64,000 nucleotides of DNA from the NCBI RefSeq assembly GCF_008274785.1, contig NZ_VTPU01000009.1, forward strand, positions 102,939 through 166,938, written 5' to 3'. The notes under the pieces are model-generated. The model saw nothing but the letters and a program-made list of their open reading frames with translations. It was not told the origin of the DNA and did no database searches. Both the position numbers and the translations under genes were made by a program. Source of the DNA: Halomonas eurihalina (lineage in GTDB: Bacteria > Pseudomonadota > Gammaproteobacteria > Pseudomonadales > Halomonadaceae). This document shows, in pieces, positions 43,592-52,646 of this stretch. Each line of letters begins with the position of its first letter. The stretch's first letter is position 1.

Positions 43592-43711
43592 ATGATCGAA
43601 AACAATGCCACCACCGGCATGACATTCGCCCACTCCCTGATCGTGATGCTAGCTACCGGTATCCTGGCCTGCATGCGTACCAACAACCTGTCGGAGCGGC
43701 ATCCGGCCTAA
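43592..43711 (+). CDS. 39-residue putative membrane microprotein before putP
   Basis: A 39-codon ORF begins at ATG 43592 with AAGGA eight bases upstream and ends 18 nt before the putP start. The peptide has a short polar N-terminus (MIENNATTG), one hydrophobic stretch (FAHSLIVMLATGILACM, residues 12-28) and a polar Arg-containing tail. I know no family for it. Its position and spacing suggest co-translation with putP, possibly as a small regulator or subunit. Confidence 0.5.
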   Translation: MIENNATTGMTFAHSLIVMLATGILACMRTNNLSERHPA

Positions 43712-43729
43712 TAAAGTGGAGGAGTTTTT

Positions 43730-45220
43730 ATGGCTATCGGTGTTTGGATCAGTCTTTTTGCTTACTTTGCGCTCATGATTGCCATCGGCGTTTATGCCAT
43801 GCGCAGGGCGACGTCCTCATCCGAGGACTACATGCTGGGTGGGCGAGCACTCAGTCCAAAGGTTGCGGCCCTGTCGGCCGGGGCTTCAGGCATGAGTGGC
43901 TGGTTGCTTCTTGGGTTGCCCGGGGCACTGTTTGCTTCGGGCCTGGGCTCGGCCTGGATCGGTATCGGCTTGCTTGTCGGTGCCTTCTTCAACTGGACTC
44001 TCGTAGCACCCCGGCTTCGTGAACAAACGGTTCACTACGGCAATGCCATTACCATCCCATCCTTCCTGGCGAATCGCTTCCCGACCCAGGCACTGTCGCT
44101 GAGAACGGTGTCGGCCGTCGTGATTGTCATCTTCTTCGCGGTCTACACGGCTTCTGGCCTGGTCGCGGGCGGCAAGCTGTTCGAAAGCGCGTTTGCCGGC
44201 ATTTTCAACTTCGGTGGCCTGAGCGACTATGCGGCCGGCATCATCATCACGCTAGGCGTAGTACTTGTCTACACCGTGGTTGGCGGCTTCCTGGCCGTAA
44301 GCATGACGGACTTCGTGCAGGGCTGCATCATGATGCTGGCACTGGTCATCATGCCGGCGGTCGTGCTCTTCGGCGAAGGCGGCGGCGGTTTTTCCCAGGC
44401 ATCACAGACCCTCAATGAAGTCGATCCCACGCTACTGTCGTGGACGGAAGGACTGACCTTCATCGGCTGGTTATCGGCGGTGACCTGGGGACTGGGATAT
44501 TTCGGGCAGCCACATATCATCGTGCGCTTCATGGCCATCCGGAGCCTCAAGGATGTCCCGATTGCCCGTAATATCGGCATGAGCTGGATGCTCATCTCGC
44601 TGGTCGGGGCGGTCTCTCTGGGTGTGTTTGGCCGTGCCTACGCCATCCGCAATGGCCTGGATGTTCAAGACCCGGAAACCATTTTCATCATCCTTGCCAA
44701 CCTGCTGTTCCACCCGTTGGTCACAGGCTTCCTCTATGCCGCGTTGCTGGCGGCGGTCATGAGCACCATTTCCAGTCAGTTGCTGGTGTCTTCTTCTTCA
44801 CTGACAGAAGACTTCTATCGTCTGTTCCTGCGCAAGGAAGCAACCAGCAAGGAGTGCGTGACCGTCGGCCGAATCTGCGTCGTACTGGTCGGCCTGGTGG
44901 CTGCGGTTATCGCCTCCAATCCGGATTCTCAAGTCCTGGCACTGGTCAGTAACGCCTGGGCAGGCTTCGGTGCCGCCTTTGGCCCGCTGATCATTCTGTC
45001 GCTGATGTGGCCGCGCACCAATGGCGCCGGCGCCATTGCCGGCATGGTCGTGGGTGCCGCCACCGTCATGATCTGGATTTCACTGGGCTGGAACGCCGAG
45101 TTCATGGGTGGCCCCGGCGTCTACGAGATCATTCCTGGTTTCATCACTGCCTTTATTGCCATCATGGTAGTGAGCAGTGTCACTAAAGATGCTGGTGAAT
45201 ATCAGCATATCTCTCGCTAA
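43730..45220 (+). CDS. putP: Sodium/proline symporter
   Basis: This 496-residue member of the sodium:solute symporter family has about 13 membrane helices and the PutP-typical LSAGASGMSGWLLLGLPGALFASGLG near residue 47. GYFGQPHIIVRFMAIRS near 255 and AVMSTISSQLLVSSSSLTEDFY near 345 are also family marks. It imports proline with Na+ for PutA, and in a halotolerant host may also serve osmoprotection. The ATG at 43730 follows GGAGG with good spacing. The reading frame ends 104 bp before the convergent small membrane gene. Confidence 0.95.
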   Translation: MAIGVWISLFAYFALMIAIGVYAMRRATSSSEDYMLGGRALSPKVAALSAGASGMSGWLLLGLPGALFASGLGSAWIGIGLLVGAFFNWTLVAPRLREQTVHYGNAITIPSFLANRFPTQALSLRTVSAVVIVIFFAVYTASGLVAGGKLFESAFAGIFNFGGLSDYAAGIIITLGVVLVYTVVGGFLAVSMTDFVQGCIMMLALVIMPAVVLFGEGGGGFSQASQTLNEVDPTLLSWTEGLTFIGWLSAVTWGLGYFGQPHIIVRFMAIRSLKDVPIARNIGMSWMLISLVGAVSLGVFGRAYAIRNGLDVQDPETIFIILANLLFHPLVTGFLYAALLAAVMSTISSQLLVSSSSLTEDFYRLFLRKEATSKECVTVGRICVVLVGLVAAVIASNPDSQVLALVSNAWAGFGAAFGPLIILSLMWPRTNGAGAIAGMVVGAATVMIWISLGWNAEFMGGPGVYEIIPGFITAFIAIMVVSSVTKDAGEYQHISR

Positions 45221-45254
45221 AAACGTTCATGTAACGTACACATGCGACGTCATG

Positions 45255-45278
45255 AAAGGGCTCCTCCGGGAGCCCTTT
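45255..45278 (+). terminator. Hairpin after putP
   Basis: A perfect 10-bp stem AAAGGGCTCC/GGAGCCCTTT with a 4-nt loop lies 34 nt beyond the putP stop. The following T-run is weak (CTGCTTGT), so termination may be partial; the left A residues allow use by the converging gene as well. Confidence 0.65.
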
Positions 45279-45306
45279 CTGCTTGTCTGGCGAAGGTTCT
45301 CTACGT

Positions 45307-45319
45307 CGTATAACCGAGC
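45307..45319. repeat. Possible remnant of the palindromic repeat
   Basis: CGTATAACCGAGC is identical to the right end of the repeat at 21536-21548. The rest of the element is not present, so this would be a solo end left after decay or deletion. Thirteen identical bases are unlikely by chance in this window, but the evidence is thin. Confidence 0.35.
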
Positions 45320-45324
45320 AACGT

Positions 45325-45618
45325 CTAAACCAGCCAGGCACGCCCCAGCAGCAGCAGGGCGAACCCCCACAGCGCCCCCTGACTCCAGGGAGCCTTGACC
45401 AGCGCTTCCAGCCGGCCCATGCCCATTTCCTCGACCAATGGTCGCGCGAATGCCGCCCCCAGGGCCCAGACCCCCAAGGCAACCAGGGGAAGACGCAGGC
45501 CGAACGGCAGTCCTTGTATCAATTCAGGGCGCCACAGCAACCAGGCCGCCAGGATGGCCGCCAGCAGCAACGCGCCGATGTCGAGGTGCACTCGAGAGAT
45601 CAGGGGCCGATCCGTCAT
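45325..45618 (-). CDS. Small three-helix membrane protein, function unknown
   Basis: This 97-residue protein has three hydrophobic segments: residues 13-29 (IGALLLAAILAAWLLW), 39-58 (GLRLPLVALGVWALGAAFA) and 82-97 (GALWGFALLLLGRAWLV). The ATG at 45618 follows GGAGG. I do not recognise a family with confidence. It is transcribed convergently with putP and alone. The 279 bp between its start and the OmpW-type gene hold AT-rich promoter-like sequence, including TATAAT at 45818-45823 on the plus strand. Confidence 0.7.
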   Translation of the reverse strand: MTDRPLISRVHLDIGALLLAAILAAWLLWRPELIQGLPFGLRLPLVALGVWALGAAFARPLVEEMGMGRLEALVKAPWSQGALWGFALLLLGRAWLV

Positions 45619-45897
45619 GGTCGCCTCCGCCGCCGATGTCACGCTTTCAGTGAAGACGATTCCTGGCCAGCTGGCGAGCGATGATTCACAATGTGCAAAT
45701 ACTGTACAAGAACTGTCGCCTATTGCTGTCAGTAGCGAAAAGTTCCATTGAATCGCCCCATATATTGCTATCACCGCCATAGATTTTTTTTACAAGACGT
45801 TTAGAAACACTGTTTCCTATAATGCTTCCTGAAAGATGCGAACGGCGCTGCCGAGGTGACAGCACCGGCATCCGAAACACCACAGGGAGGATTCCCC

Positions 45898-46491
45898 ATG
45901 AAAGCGACTCGACTGATTTCTGCCACTGCCTTCGCCGCAGCCACTCTTTTCGCCGCCCAGTCCGCCATGGCTTATCAGGCCGGCGACATCTATGTGCGCG
46001 GCGGTTACGCCAAGTCCGACGTGAAGAGCGACAACGGCAAGGTTGCCCACCAGGACGTCAACGTCTCCGATGAGAAGGGCATCGCCTATGGCCTTGGCTA
46101 CCTGTTCACCGACAAGCTGGGCGTCGAGCTCAACGGTACAGAGGCCATGGAGCATGACATCACCGGCGGCAGCTTCGATCGTACCCCAGTCAACCTGATG
46201 CTCAACTACTACCCGATGGGCGGCACTGACTCACGCGTCCAGCCCTATGCGGGCGTCGGCCTCAACTACACTCATTTCTCCAATGAGTCAGTGAGTGGCA
46301 TGGACCTCGACGACTCCTATGGCGCCGCCGGCCAGGTGGGTGTGGATCTGGCCCTGACCGACCACTTCCTGATCGGTGCCTTCGCCAACTACGCCGATGT
46401 GGACAGCGACGTGGACATGCACGGCCATGGCGCAGGCAAGGTCAAGCTCGACCCCCTCACCGTCGGTGGTGGCCTGACCTACCGCTTCTAA
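45898..46491 (+). CDS. OmpW-family outer-membrane protein
   Basis: This 197-residue protein has a clear signal peptide (MKATRLISATAFAAATLFAAQSAMA, split near residue 25). An eight-stranded barrel follows, with YQAGDIYVRGGYAKSD, LGYLFTDKLGVELNG, the PVNLMLNYYP block, VQPYAGVGLNYTHFS and a terminal aromatic LTYRF. These are OmpW hallmarks. GGGAGG lies eight bases before the ATG. OmpW proteins form narrow hydrophobic channels and respond to salt and redox stress; the exact ligand is unknown. Confidence 0.92.
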   Translation: MKATRLISATAFAAATLFAAQSAMAYQAGDIYVRGGYAKSDVKSDNGKVAHQDVNVSDEKGIAYGLGYLFTDKLGVELNGTEAMEHDITGGSFDRTPVNLMLNYYPMGGTDSRVQPYAGVGLNYTHFSNESVSGMDLDDSYGAAGQVGVDLALTDHFLIGAFANYADVDSDVDMHGHGAGKVKLDPLTVGGGLTYRF

Positions 46492-46512
46492 GCGCTTCCA
46501 GCGCCATCACTA

Positions 46513-46579
46513 CGACGCCGGGCCATGGGCCCGGCGTCGCTGCTTCAGAATGAGGCCCTCCACATGGAGGGCCTCGTTT
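46513..46579 (+). terminator. Two hairpins after the OmpW-type gene, second is a Rho-independent terminator
   Basis: A perfect 12-bp stem (46513-46524 with 46528-46539) is followed by a 10-bp stem GAGGCCCTCC/GGAGGGCCTC (46552-46575) and GTTTT. The second serves as terminator for the plus-strand gene; the first lacks a T-run on either side. Confidence 0.8.
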
Positions 46580-46602
46580 TGCCTGGCGATGGACTGGCTT
46601 CT

Positions 46603-47103
46603 TCAGCGCGGGCTGTGACGCGACAACCCCAGGGCTGCCAGAGTCCGGTCATCCAGTCCGGCGACTGCCGGCACGTCGGCCAACCAGGCATGATAATCGG
46701 CCGAGAGAAAGGACTGACCGCACAGCAAGTGCTCGAGATACTCGTGCGCAGGCTGCAACGCATCGGCGGTGGTCCCTGGCCTGGCGATGTATACCCAGGC
46801 CTCGATGGCGCCTTCGGCAGTCTCGATGGGCAGGCGGTGCCGACGATATTCATCGGGATGCCCCTCGAAGGGGTCCATGTCACGGATCTGTTCGGGAGAC
46901 GCCAGTTCGAACAGCACCCCTTCGACACGCTTTCCTGGTCGTGGCGCCACATTGGCATGGCTGATACCGGGGACCTTCGAGGCCTTGTCGAACCTCAGCA
47001 CATGATCGACCAGCACGCCCGCCACGGCACGACGCGTATCGCCGATGCGCGCTTCGACCCGCGCCGGATTCATGTTGCTGCCATAGGCGAAGTAATAGGG
47101 CAT
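46603..47103 (-). CDS. Gamma-glutamylcyclotransferase-like protein
   Basis: This 166-residue protein begins with YYFAYGSNMNPARV, the substrate-binding motif of the GGCT fold. LPIETAEGAIEAWVYIA holds the region expected to carry the catalytic Glu, and YLEHLLCG follows. Family members release 5-oxoproline from gamma-glutamyl peptides or amines. The ATG is at 47103. It is followed downstream only by the converging OmpW terminators. Confidence 0.85.
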   Translation of the reverse strand: MPYYFAYGSNMNPARVEARIGDTRRAVAGVLVDHVLRFDKASKVPGISHANVAPRPGKRVEGVLFELASPEQIRDMDPFEGHPDEYRRHRLPIETAEGAIEAWVYIARPGTTADALQPAHEYLEHLLCGQSFLSADYHAWLADVPAVAGLDDRTLAALGLSRHSPR

Positions 47104-47166
47104 GGGCGCCTCAGAGGTTGTTTACCAGTGTGACGAGCGACGGCCCGGCAAGACGGAATCGGTCTT

Positions 47167-47499
47167 TCAATTTTCGGTGACCAGGGTGTCGATACGTTCG
47201 ACAGCCTTGCCCATCAGGATCCGGTCGCTGTTGCGCGCCCCCTCCTGGGTCAGATAGGCCTCCACTGCCGGCGCCACGTCGCAACTCGAGGGCATGGCCC
47301 CCTCCGCCGCGACCAGCTCATCGAGCCTGGCGATGAACACGAAGCGCAGCCATTGCGGCAGGCTCATGGTATCGACGCAGAAGGGCTGGGCGCTGTTGAA
47401 GGCCGCTGGTTCAGGGCGCTCCAGACGCCACAGGTTGGCGACCCTCATGGTGGATTCGAGATCGCGCAGCGCGCTGTCGAGTTCCTCGTGAACGGTCAT
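47167..47499 (-). CDS. yqcC: YqcC (DUF446) family protein
   Basis: This 110-residue helical protein matches YqcC: PFCVDTMSLPQWLRFVFIARLDELVAA in the centre and small acidic helices on each side. In enterobacteria yqcC sits next to truC; here that gene is absent. The ATG at 47499 is preferred to 47514, as it keeps the family length. It may be transcribed with the GGCT gene 63 nt downstream. Confidence 0.85.
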   Translation of the reverse strand: MTVHEELDSALRDLESTMRVANLWRLERPEPAAFNSAQPFCVDTMSLPQWLRFVFIARLDELVAAEGAMPSSCDVAPAVEAYLTQEGARNSDRILMGKAVERIDTLVTEN

Positions 47500-47566
47500 G
47501 GGATATTTCTCCAATCGTCAATTGGCGTCATTATCCCGCGTCATACCGCCCGGGGCCAACCCACGC

Positions 47567-48325
47567 TCATGGTGTCTGCGGCGCCGGTTGCCCGGCCAAC
47601 ACCTTGCGCAGGAAGTCGCGCGTACGCGGATCCTCGGGGGCATTGAACAGTTGCGAGGGTGGGCCCTGCTCGACGATGCGACCGCCTTCCATGAACACCA
47701 CGCGATCGGCCACGTCCTGCGCAAAGCCCATCTCGTGGGTCACCACCAGCATGGTTTGCCGCTCGGAGGCCAGCTGCTTCATCAGCGCCAACACCTCTTC
47801 GACCCATTCCGGGTCGAGCGACGACGTCGGCTCGTCGAAGAGGATGACCTCGGCCTGGGCGGCCATGGCACGACCAATGCCCACACGTTGCTGCTGCCCC
47901 CCGGAAAGCGATGCCGGATAGGCATCCGCCTTGTCGGCCAGCCCGATGCGCTCGAGGATTTCCCTGGCCCGTGCATGCGCCTTTTCCTTGGGCCAGCGAT
48001 TAACCACAATCAATCCCTCGGCGATGTTCTCCAGCGCCGTCTTGTTGGCGAACAACGCATAGTTCTGGAAGACGAAGGCCGTGCGCCTGCGCGCCGCCAG
48101 GATGTCCGCCCGACTGGCGCGGGTAACATCGATCTCCAGATCCGCCAGGGTCAGTTGTCCGGCATCCGGCCGCTCGAGAAAGTTCAGGCAGCGCAGCAGG
48201 GTCGACTTGCCGGTCCCCGATGGGCCAATCACTACGATAATCTCGCCACGCTCGATGGTGAGATCGATGCCGTCGAGCACCGGCGAGCCACCGAAACGCT
48301 TGACCAGGTTAGCTATCTTGATCAT
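47567..48325 (-). CDS. Polar amino-acid ABC transporter ATPase (cystine-type)
   Basis: This 252-residue ATPase shows [18 protein letters not shown] near residue 34, [16 protein letters not shown], and [16 protein letters not shown], typical of the GlnQ/TcyC/TcyN group. [22 protein letters not shown] is closer to the cystine-importer branch. It overlaps the permease stop as ATGA. It is the last gene of a three-gene importer. Confidence 0.92.
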   Translation of the reverse strand: MIKIANLVKRFGGSPVLDGIDLTIERGEIIVVIGPSGTGKSTLLRCLNFLERPDAGQLTLADLEIDVTRASRADILAARRRTAFVFQNYALFANKTALENIAEGLIVVNRWPKEKAHARAREILERIGLADKADAYPASLSGGQQQRVGIGRAMAAQAEVILFDEPTSSLDPEWVEEVLALMKQLASERQTMLVVTHEMGFAQDVADRVVFMEGGRIVEQGPPSQLFNAPEDPRTRDFLRKVLAGQPAPQTP

Positions 48326-48996
48326 CTGCGATACGCCTTGTTGAGTCGCGTCTCCAGTCGGCGCTGGCCCCAGGCCAGCAACTCGACAATGACCCAGTAG
48401 ACCACCGCCACGGTGACGAAGGCCTCGAAATACAGGAAGCTGCCGGCCGCCTCCTTCTGGGTCGCCCCCATCAGTTCGGTGACCCCCAGGGTAAAGGCCA
48501 GCGAAGTGGCCTTGATCATGTCGATGAAGTAATTCATCAGGGTGGGCACGGCCACCCGGGTCGCCTGGGGCAGCACGATGCGCCGCATCAATTGCCCATT
48601 GGTCATGCCGATGGACAGCGCCGCCTCGGTCTGGCTGCGGTCGACACCCACGATGGCGGCACGAATCGACTCCGCCATATAGGCCGAGAAGTGCAGCGTC
48701 AGCCCCATGATGGTGGCGGTGATTCCATTGATCTGAGTCAGGAAGTCCAGCAGTTGGGGCAAGCCGTAATAGAACAGGAAGAGCTGCACCAGCAACGGGG
48801 TACCGCGAAAGAAGGAGATGAACAGCATGGTCGCTGCATTCAGCCCCGGAATCTTCAGTACCCGGATGACCGCCAGGCCACAGGCCAGCACCAGGGCCAG
48901 GGCCATCCCGGCGGCCGCCATCTCGAGGGTCAGCGGTAGATAGCTCAGCAGGATGGGGACTAGCCCCAGCATGTAGTCGAAATCGAGAACGCTCAT
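48322..48996 (-). CDS. Polar amino-acid ABC transporter permease (HisM/TcyB type)
   Basis: This 224-residue permease has [26 protein letters not shown] at the N-terminus, [22 protein letters not shown], and the EAA loop [32 protein letters not shown]. About five helices are expected. A single permease gene implies a homodimer. It sits 18 nt after the binding-protein gene and overlaps the ATPase gene. Confidence 0.93.
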   Translation of the reverse strand: MSVLDFDYMLGLVPILLSYLPLTLEMAAAGMALALVLACGLAVIRVLKIPGLNAATMLFISFFRGTPLLVQLFLFYYGLPQLLDFLTQINGITATIMGLTLHFSAYMAESIRAAIVGVDRSQTEAALSIGMTNGQLMRRIVLPQATRVAVPTLMNYFIDMIKATSLAFTLGVTELMGATQKEAAGSFLYFEAFVTVAVVYWVIVELLAWGQRRLETRLNKAYRR

Positions 48997-49014
48997 AACG
49001 GGTGCGCTACCGTA

Positions 49015-49791
49015 TCAGGGACGCGTGATATCGGTACCGAACCAGCGCTCGGAAATGTCCGTCAGGGTGCCGTCCTCACGCAGTGCGGCGAGCGCCTGAT
49101 CAACCTGATCACGCAGCGCGCGACCTTCCTTGGTATCGCGGAACGGCAGCGCATTGCGAATTTCCGAGAACGGCTTGCCGGCAAGCTCGAGCGGCAGGGG
49201 CTTCTCCTTGATGACCTGGCTGGCACTCACCCGGTCCATGACGAAGGCATCGACACGCCCCAGGGCGGTGTCCTGCTCGATGTTGCTCTCGTAGGTCCGG
49301 ATGTCGATCTCGTCGGCATAGGCCAGCTCGCGCAGCAACTCCTCATAGTTGGACCCCAGGTTCACAGCCACGCTCTTGCCCTTCAGGTCCTCGACACCAG
49401 AAATAGTGTCATTGCCCTTCTTGACCACGACCTGAGCACCATCGTAGACATAAGGTTCGGTGAAGACATACTTGGCCTGACGCTCTTCGGTGATGGTGAT
49501 CTGGTTGGCGATGGTATCGATGCGGCCTGATTCGAGCATGCCGAACAACCCGGAGAAGTTAGCGGTCTCGAACGCCACCTCGGTACCCATTTCGTCGGCC
49601 ACGGCCTCCATCACGTCGACCTCGAACCCCTTGAGGGTGTCCTGCTCGACGAAGGTAAACGGGAAGTAACCGCCGGACATGCCGACCCTGAGGGGTTCGT
49701 CCTCCGCCTGGGCGATGCCAGTGAAGGCGATGGCACTGGCGGATAGCAGTGTCAGGGCGACGTTTCGTAAAAAGCCGGGGGAACGCAACAT
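49015..49791 (-). CDS. Polar amino-acid ABC transporter substrate-binding protein (cystine-type)
   Basis: This 258-residue periplasmic protein has a signal peptide (residues 1-29, ending AQA) and the SBP_bac_3 fold: LRVGMSGGYFPFTFVEQDTLKGFEVDVMEAVADEMG and SGRIDTIANQITITEERQAKYVFTEPYVYDGAQVVV. The second block resembles TcyA/TcyK cystine-binding proteins, so cystine or a related sulfur amino acid is the best guess. AGGAGG lies six bases before the ATG at 49791. Confidence 0.9.
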   Translation of the reverse strand: MLRSPGFLRNVALTLLSASAIAFTGIAQAEDEPLRVGMSGGYFPFTFVEQDTLKGFEVDVMEAVADEMGTEVAFETANFSGLFGMLESGRIDTIANQITITEERQAKYVFTEPYVYDGAQVVVKKGNDTISGVEDLKGKSVAVNLGSNYEELLRELAYADEIDIRTYESNIEQDTALGRVDAFVMDRVSASQVIKEKPLPLELAGKPFSEIRNALPFRDTKEGRALRDQVDQALAALREDGTLTDISERWFGTDITRP

Positions 49792-49830
49792 GAGGAGCCT
49801 CCTGTCATTACGCGACTCAAAGAGAGATAA

Positions 49831-49857
49831 GGAATAAGAAACCTTTTCTTATATTCC
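49831..49857. promoter_or_regulatory. Inverted repeat upstream of the amino-acid ABC operon
   Basis: GGAATAAGAAA and TTTCTTATATTCC form imperfect inverted arms in an AT-rich stretch 40-66 bp before the binding-protein start. This is a plausible operator; a sulfur regulator such as CysB would fit a cystine importer, but I cannot match a defined motif. Confidence 0.35.
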
Positions 49858-50024
49858 ATTTTCACACAAACCGTAAGAAAAATCCTCCACGGCGGCCAAT
49901 AAGCGTTGATTATGCCTGCCATAGCCTAGCTGCGCAGTGGCGTCATGCACAGAAGACTTGAACGGGCCTGTGGATAACCACTGAACAGGTCGCGCTAACC
50001 GTGGCTGCATGGGCGTTGCGAGTT

Positions 50025-50045
50025 ATTGATCAATGAATGATCAAT
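50025..50045. promoter_or_regulatory. Inverted repeat upstream of the DUF3549 gene
   Basis: ATTGATCA and TGATCAAT are perfect 8-bp arms with a 5-bp spacer, 79-99 bp before the ATG at 50124. It may be an operator for the DUF3549-rimB-rimK transcript. The remaining part of 49792-50123 shows no gene. Confidence 0.4.
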
Positions 50046-50123
50046 CCACCGTCCCTCGCCGCCGCGGAGGCTGACAGGATTCGGGTCTCGATGTAGAGTG
50101 CATGCTTCGAGCAGGGAGACCGC

Positions 50124-51149
50124 ATGCAATCGATCGACAGCCTACATGACTTCTTCGTCCGTACCGGCGCCGAGGTAACGCTTTACCATATGGGCCGCCG
50201 CGTCGAACCCTGTCCGCTCGACGCCTTGCGTGAGCTGGAGCACGACGAGCAGTCCTGGCCAATCCCCTGGCAGGGACAGGCCCGGCTCGCCATGGTGTTT
50301 CGGGTGGGCGATCTCGGCGACCCGCTCATCTGGTTCCTGGCCCTGCCCCTGGATGAACAGGGCACGCTCGACCCGGCGCCACGCGACGCTTTCCTGCAGC
50401 GTCTACTGGAGACCCTGGGCCGCAACGTCCAGGGGCTCGGTCGTGAAGATAGCAGCGGGATCGATAACCTGATGAAGGACAATCCCCTCGCCTTCACGCC
50501 CTCGACACCTTTCCTGGCCATGCTGCACGCCCAGGCGAGCCGTGATCTCGACCGCCCGGCAAGCCAACATCTGGAGCCGGTGGAAGCCTATCTGGAAGGC
50601 CAGCAGGCGCTCGACTGGCGAGCTCTTGGCCTGCAGGGCCTGGCCGATTTCGTGTCGCGCATGGACGATGACCAGCAGCATCGGCTGGCTGATACGCTCG
50701 CCACCCTGCCCGATGAGGTCCTGGTATCGCTATGTTACTGTCTGGAGCATGTCGCCATTGGTGACGACCTCGCCGATGCCCTTCGCCTGCGCGGCGAGCG
50801 GGCCGCCGAGAGCGGCGACATCGAGCGCTTCTGTGCCTGCGTGCGCGCCGTCAGTGGCGCCGATGCCACCCGGGCAGGAAATTGGTACGACGCCCTGCTC
50901 GCCGATGGAACAGCCTGCGGCCCTGACCTGCTGGCCGCCATGGCGGGCCGGGGCTGGCGTCACCTGGAGGAAGCGGAACGACTTCCGCGCTTCTTGGCTC
51001 GCCTGGCGGACGAGCCCCGGGCCGACTTCATGGCCGTGGCCCGCGACCTGGCGCTGATCCCCCGCTTGCGTCTTCCCGTGTTGATGACGCTGCGCGACGC
51101 CGAGCCGACATCCGCCATCGGCCGCCGCCTGGCCGGCCTTTCCCGTTGA
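50124..51149 (+). CDS. DUF3549 family protein
   Basis: This 341-residue, mostly helical cytoplasmic protein matches the DUF3549 family: IDSLHDFFVRTGAEVTLYHMGRRV at the N-terminus, DNPLAFTPSTPFLAMLHA in the middle, and a C-terminal Ala/Leu-rich helical region. No catalytic motif is evident and the function is unknown. It lies 22 nt before rimB on the same strand, so a link to RimK-dependent ribosome modification is possible. Confidence 0.85.
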   Translation: MQSIDSLHDFFVRTGAEVTLYHMGRRVEPCPLDALRELEHDEQSWPIPWQGQARLAMVFRVGDLGDPLIWFLALPLDEQGTLDPAPRDAFLQRLLETLGRNVQGLGREDSSGIDNLMKDNPLAFTPSTPFLAMLHAQASRDLDRPASQHLEPVEAYLEGQQALDWRALGLQGLADFVSRMDDDQQHRLADTLATLPDEVLVSLCYCLEHVAIGDDLADALRLRGERAAESGDIERFCACVRAVSGADATRAGNWYDALLADGTACGPDLLAAMAGRGWRHLEEAERLPRFLARLADEPRADFMAVARDLALIPRLRLPVLMTLRDAEPTSAIGRRLAGLSR

Positions 51150-51171
51150 TTCACAGGAGGCACCGAGCGTC

Positions 51172-51609
51172 ATGAAGGAGTTGCCCTATCAGGCCAAGGC
51201 GGTCATCGGCCGCCGCGAGATGGTCACACTGCCGGCACTGAGCCTGACACTGTGCGCCAAGGCCGACACCGGCGCGCGAACTTCCGCGCTTCACGCCGAA
51301 AACATCGAGACCTTCGAACAGGATGGCCATCCCTGGGTACGATTCACCACCCGCGGCAGCGGCCCGTCGAGCCCGGCCCATGAGCAGTGCCTGCCACTCC
51401 ATGACCGACGTCGCGTCACCAGTTCCAATGGCCAGGCCGAGTGGCGTTACGTCATCCGCACACTCATGCAACTCGGCGAGCTGGAATTCCCAGTCGAGCT
51501 GACCCTGACGGATCGGCGCGACATGCGTCATCCCATGCTGCTGGGCCGCCGCGCCCTGCGCCGGTTGCTGGTAGCACCCGGTGCCGGTTTCCTGCATGGT
51601 GAGCCCTGA
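51172..51609 (+). CDS. rimB: RimB retropepsin-like (ATP-dependent zinc) protease
   Basis: This 145-residue protein belongs to PF05618: [33 protein letters not shown] near residues 10-42 holds the D-T-G-A active-site-like motif. [17 protein letters not shown] near 122-138 is the family C-terminal block. In Pseudomonas RimB works with RimK in modifying ribosomal protein S6. AGGAGG lies upstream of the ATG at 51172. It is followed by rimK after 40 nt. Confidence 0.9.
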   Translation: MKELPYQAKAVIGRREMVTLPALSLTLCAKADTGARTSALHAENIETFEQDGHPWVRFTTRGSGPSSPAHEQCLPLHDRRRVTSSNGQAEWRYVIRTLMQLGELEFPVELTLTDRRDMRHPMLLGRRALRRLLVAPGAGFLHGEP

Positions 51610-51649
51610 GGCTCACCATCTCTCCGACCTCATCCACGGAGAATCCGCC

Positions 51650-52558
51650 ATGCACATCGCGCTGCTCTCTCGCAACCGCAACCTCTATTCCACCCGCCGG
51701 CTGATGGAGGCCGCCGAGGCCCGTGGCCATAGCGCCCGGGTCGTCGATACCCTGCGGTGCTACATGAGCATCGCCTCACATCACCCCTCCATCCACTACA
51801 AGGGGCAGGAACTCGAGTCCTTCGACGCGGTGATTCCCCGTATCGGCGCCTCCATCACCTTCTATGGCTGCGCAGTACTGCGCCAGTTCGAGATGATGGG
51901 CACCCAAGTACTCAACGACAGCGTCTCGATCACTCGCTCCCGGGACAAGCTACGTTCGCTGCAGCTGCTTTCACGCAAAGGTATCGGCCTGCCGGTGACC
52001 GGCTTTGCACACTCGCCCGACGACATTCCGGACCTGATCACCATGGTGCGTGGCGCCCCGCTGGTCATCAAACTGCTGGAAGGAACCCAGGGAATCGGCG
52101 TGGTTCTGGCCGAAACCAACCAGGCCGCCGAATCGGTAATCCAGGCCTTCATGGGCATGAAGGCCAATATCATGGTTCAGGAATACATCAAGGAAGCCAA
52201 GGGCGCCGACATCCGCTGCCTGGTGATCGGCGACAAGGTCGTGGCCGCCATGAAACGCCAGGCCGCCGAAGGCGAATTCCGTTCCAACCTGCATCGTGGC
52301 GGCAGTGCCAGCATCATCCGCATCACTCCCGAGGAACGCTCCACGGCCATCCGTGCCGCCAAGGCCATGGGCCTGAAAGTGGCGGGCGTCGACCTGCTGC
52401 GCTCCAACCACGGGCCGGTGATCATGGAGGTAAATTCATCGCCGGGGCTGCGCGGCATCGAGGCCGCCACCGGCAAGGACATCGCCGGACAAATCATCGA
52501 GCATCTGGAAAAGAGCTCGGCGCCGAAACGCAAGACGCCCCCCAAGCCTAAAGGCTAA
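51650..52558 (+). CDS. rimK: Ribosomal protein S6--L-glutamate ligase
   Basis: RimK adds glutamate residues to the C-terminus of ribosomal protein S6. The 302-residue ATP-grasp protein has [23 protein letters not shown] near residue 4, [50 protein letters not shown] and [14 protein letters not shown]. The ATG at 51650 gives the usual N-terminus. A short hairpin (TGGGGGTG/CACCCCCA, 52585-52615) follows the gene but has no T-run. Confidence 0.95.
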   Translation: MHIALLSRNRNLYSTRRLMEAAEARGHSARVVDTLRCYMSIASHHPSIHYKGQELESFDAVIPRIGASITFYGCAVLRQFEMMGTQVLNDSVSITRSRDKLRSLQLLSRKGIGLPVTGFAHSPDDIPDLITMVRGAPLVIKLLEGTQGIGVVLAETNQAAESVIQAFMGMKANIMVQEYIKEAKGADIRCLVIGDKVVAAMKRQAAEGEFRSNLHRGGSASIIRITPEERSTAIRAAKAMGLKVAGVDLLRSNHGPVIMEVNSSPGLRGIEAATGKDIAGQIIEHLEKSSAPKRKTPPKPKG

Positions 52559-52646
52559 TACCGAAACGACGATTTAATGGCGAATGGGGGTGGCAAAAGT
52601 ACCGCGACACCCCCACAATCTGCGTCACCGGAGGAGGTGAACGCGC

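Noticed and set aside
49969..49977. Perfect DnaA box TGTGGATAA
   Set aside because: It is isolated, with no clustered boxes, no AT-rich unwinding region and no dnaA/dnaN neighbours, so an origin is not supported.
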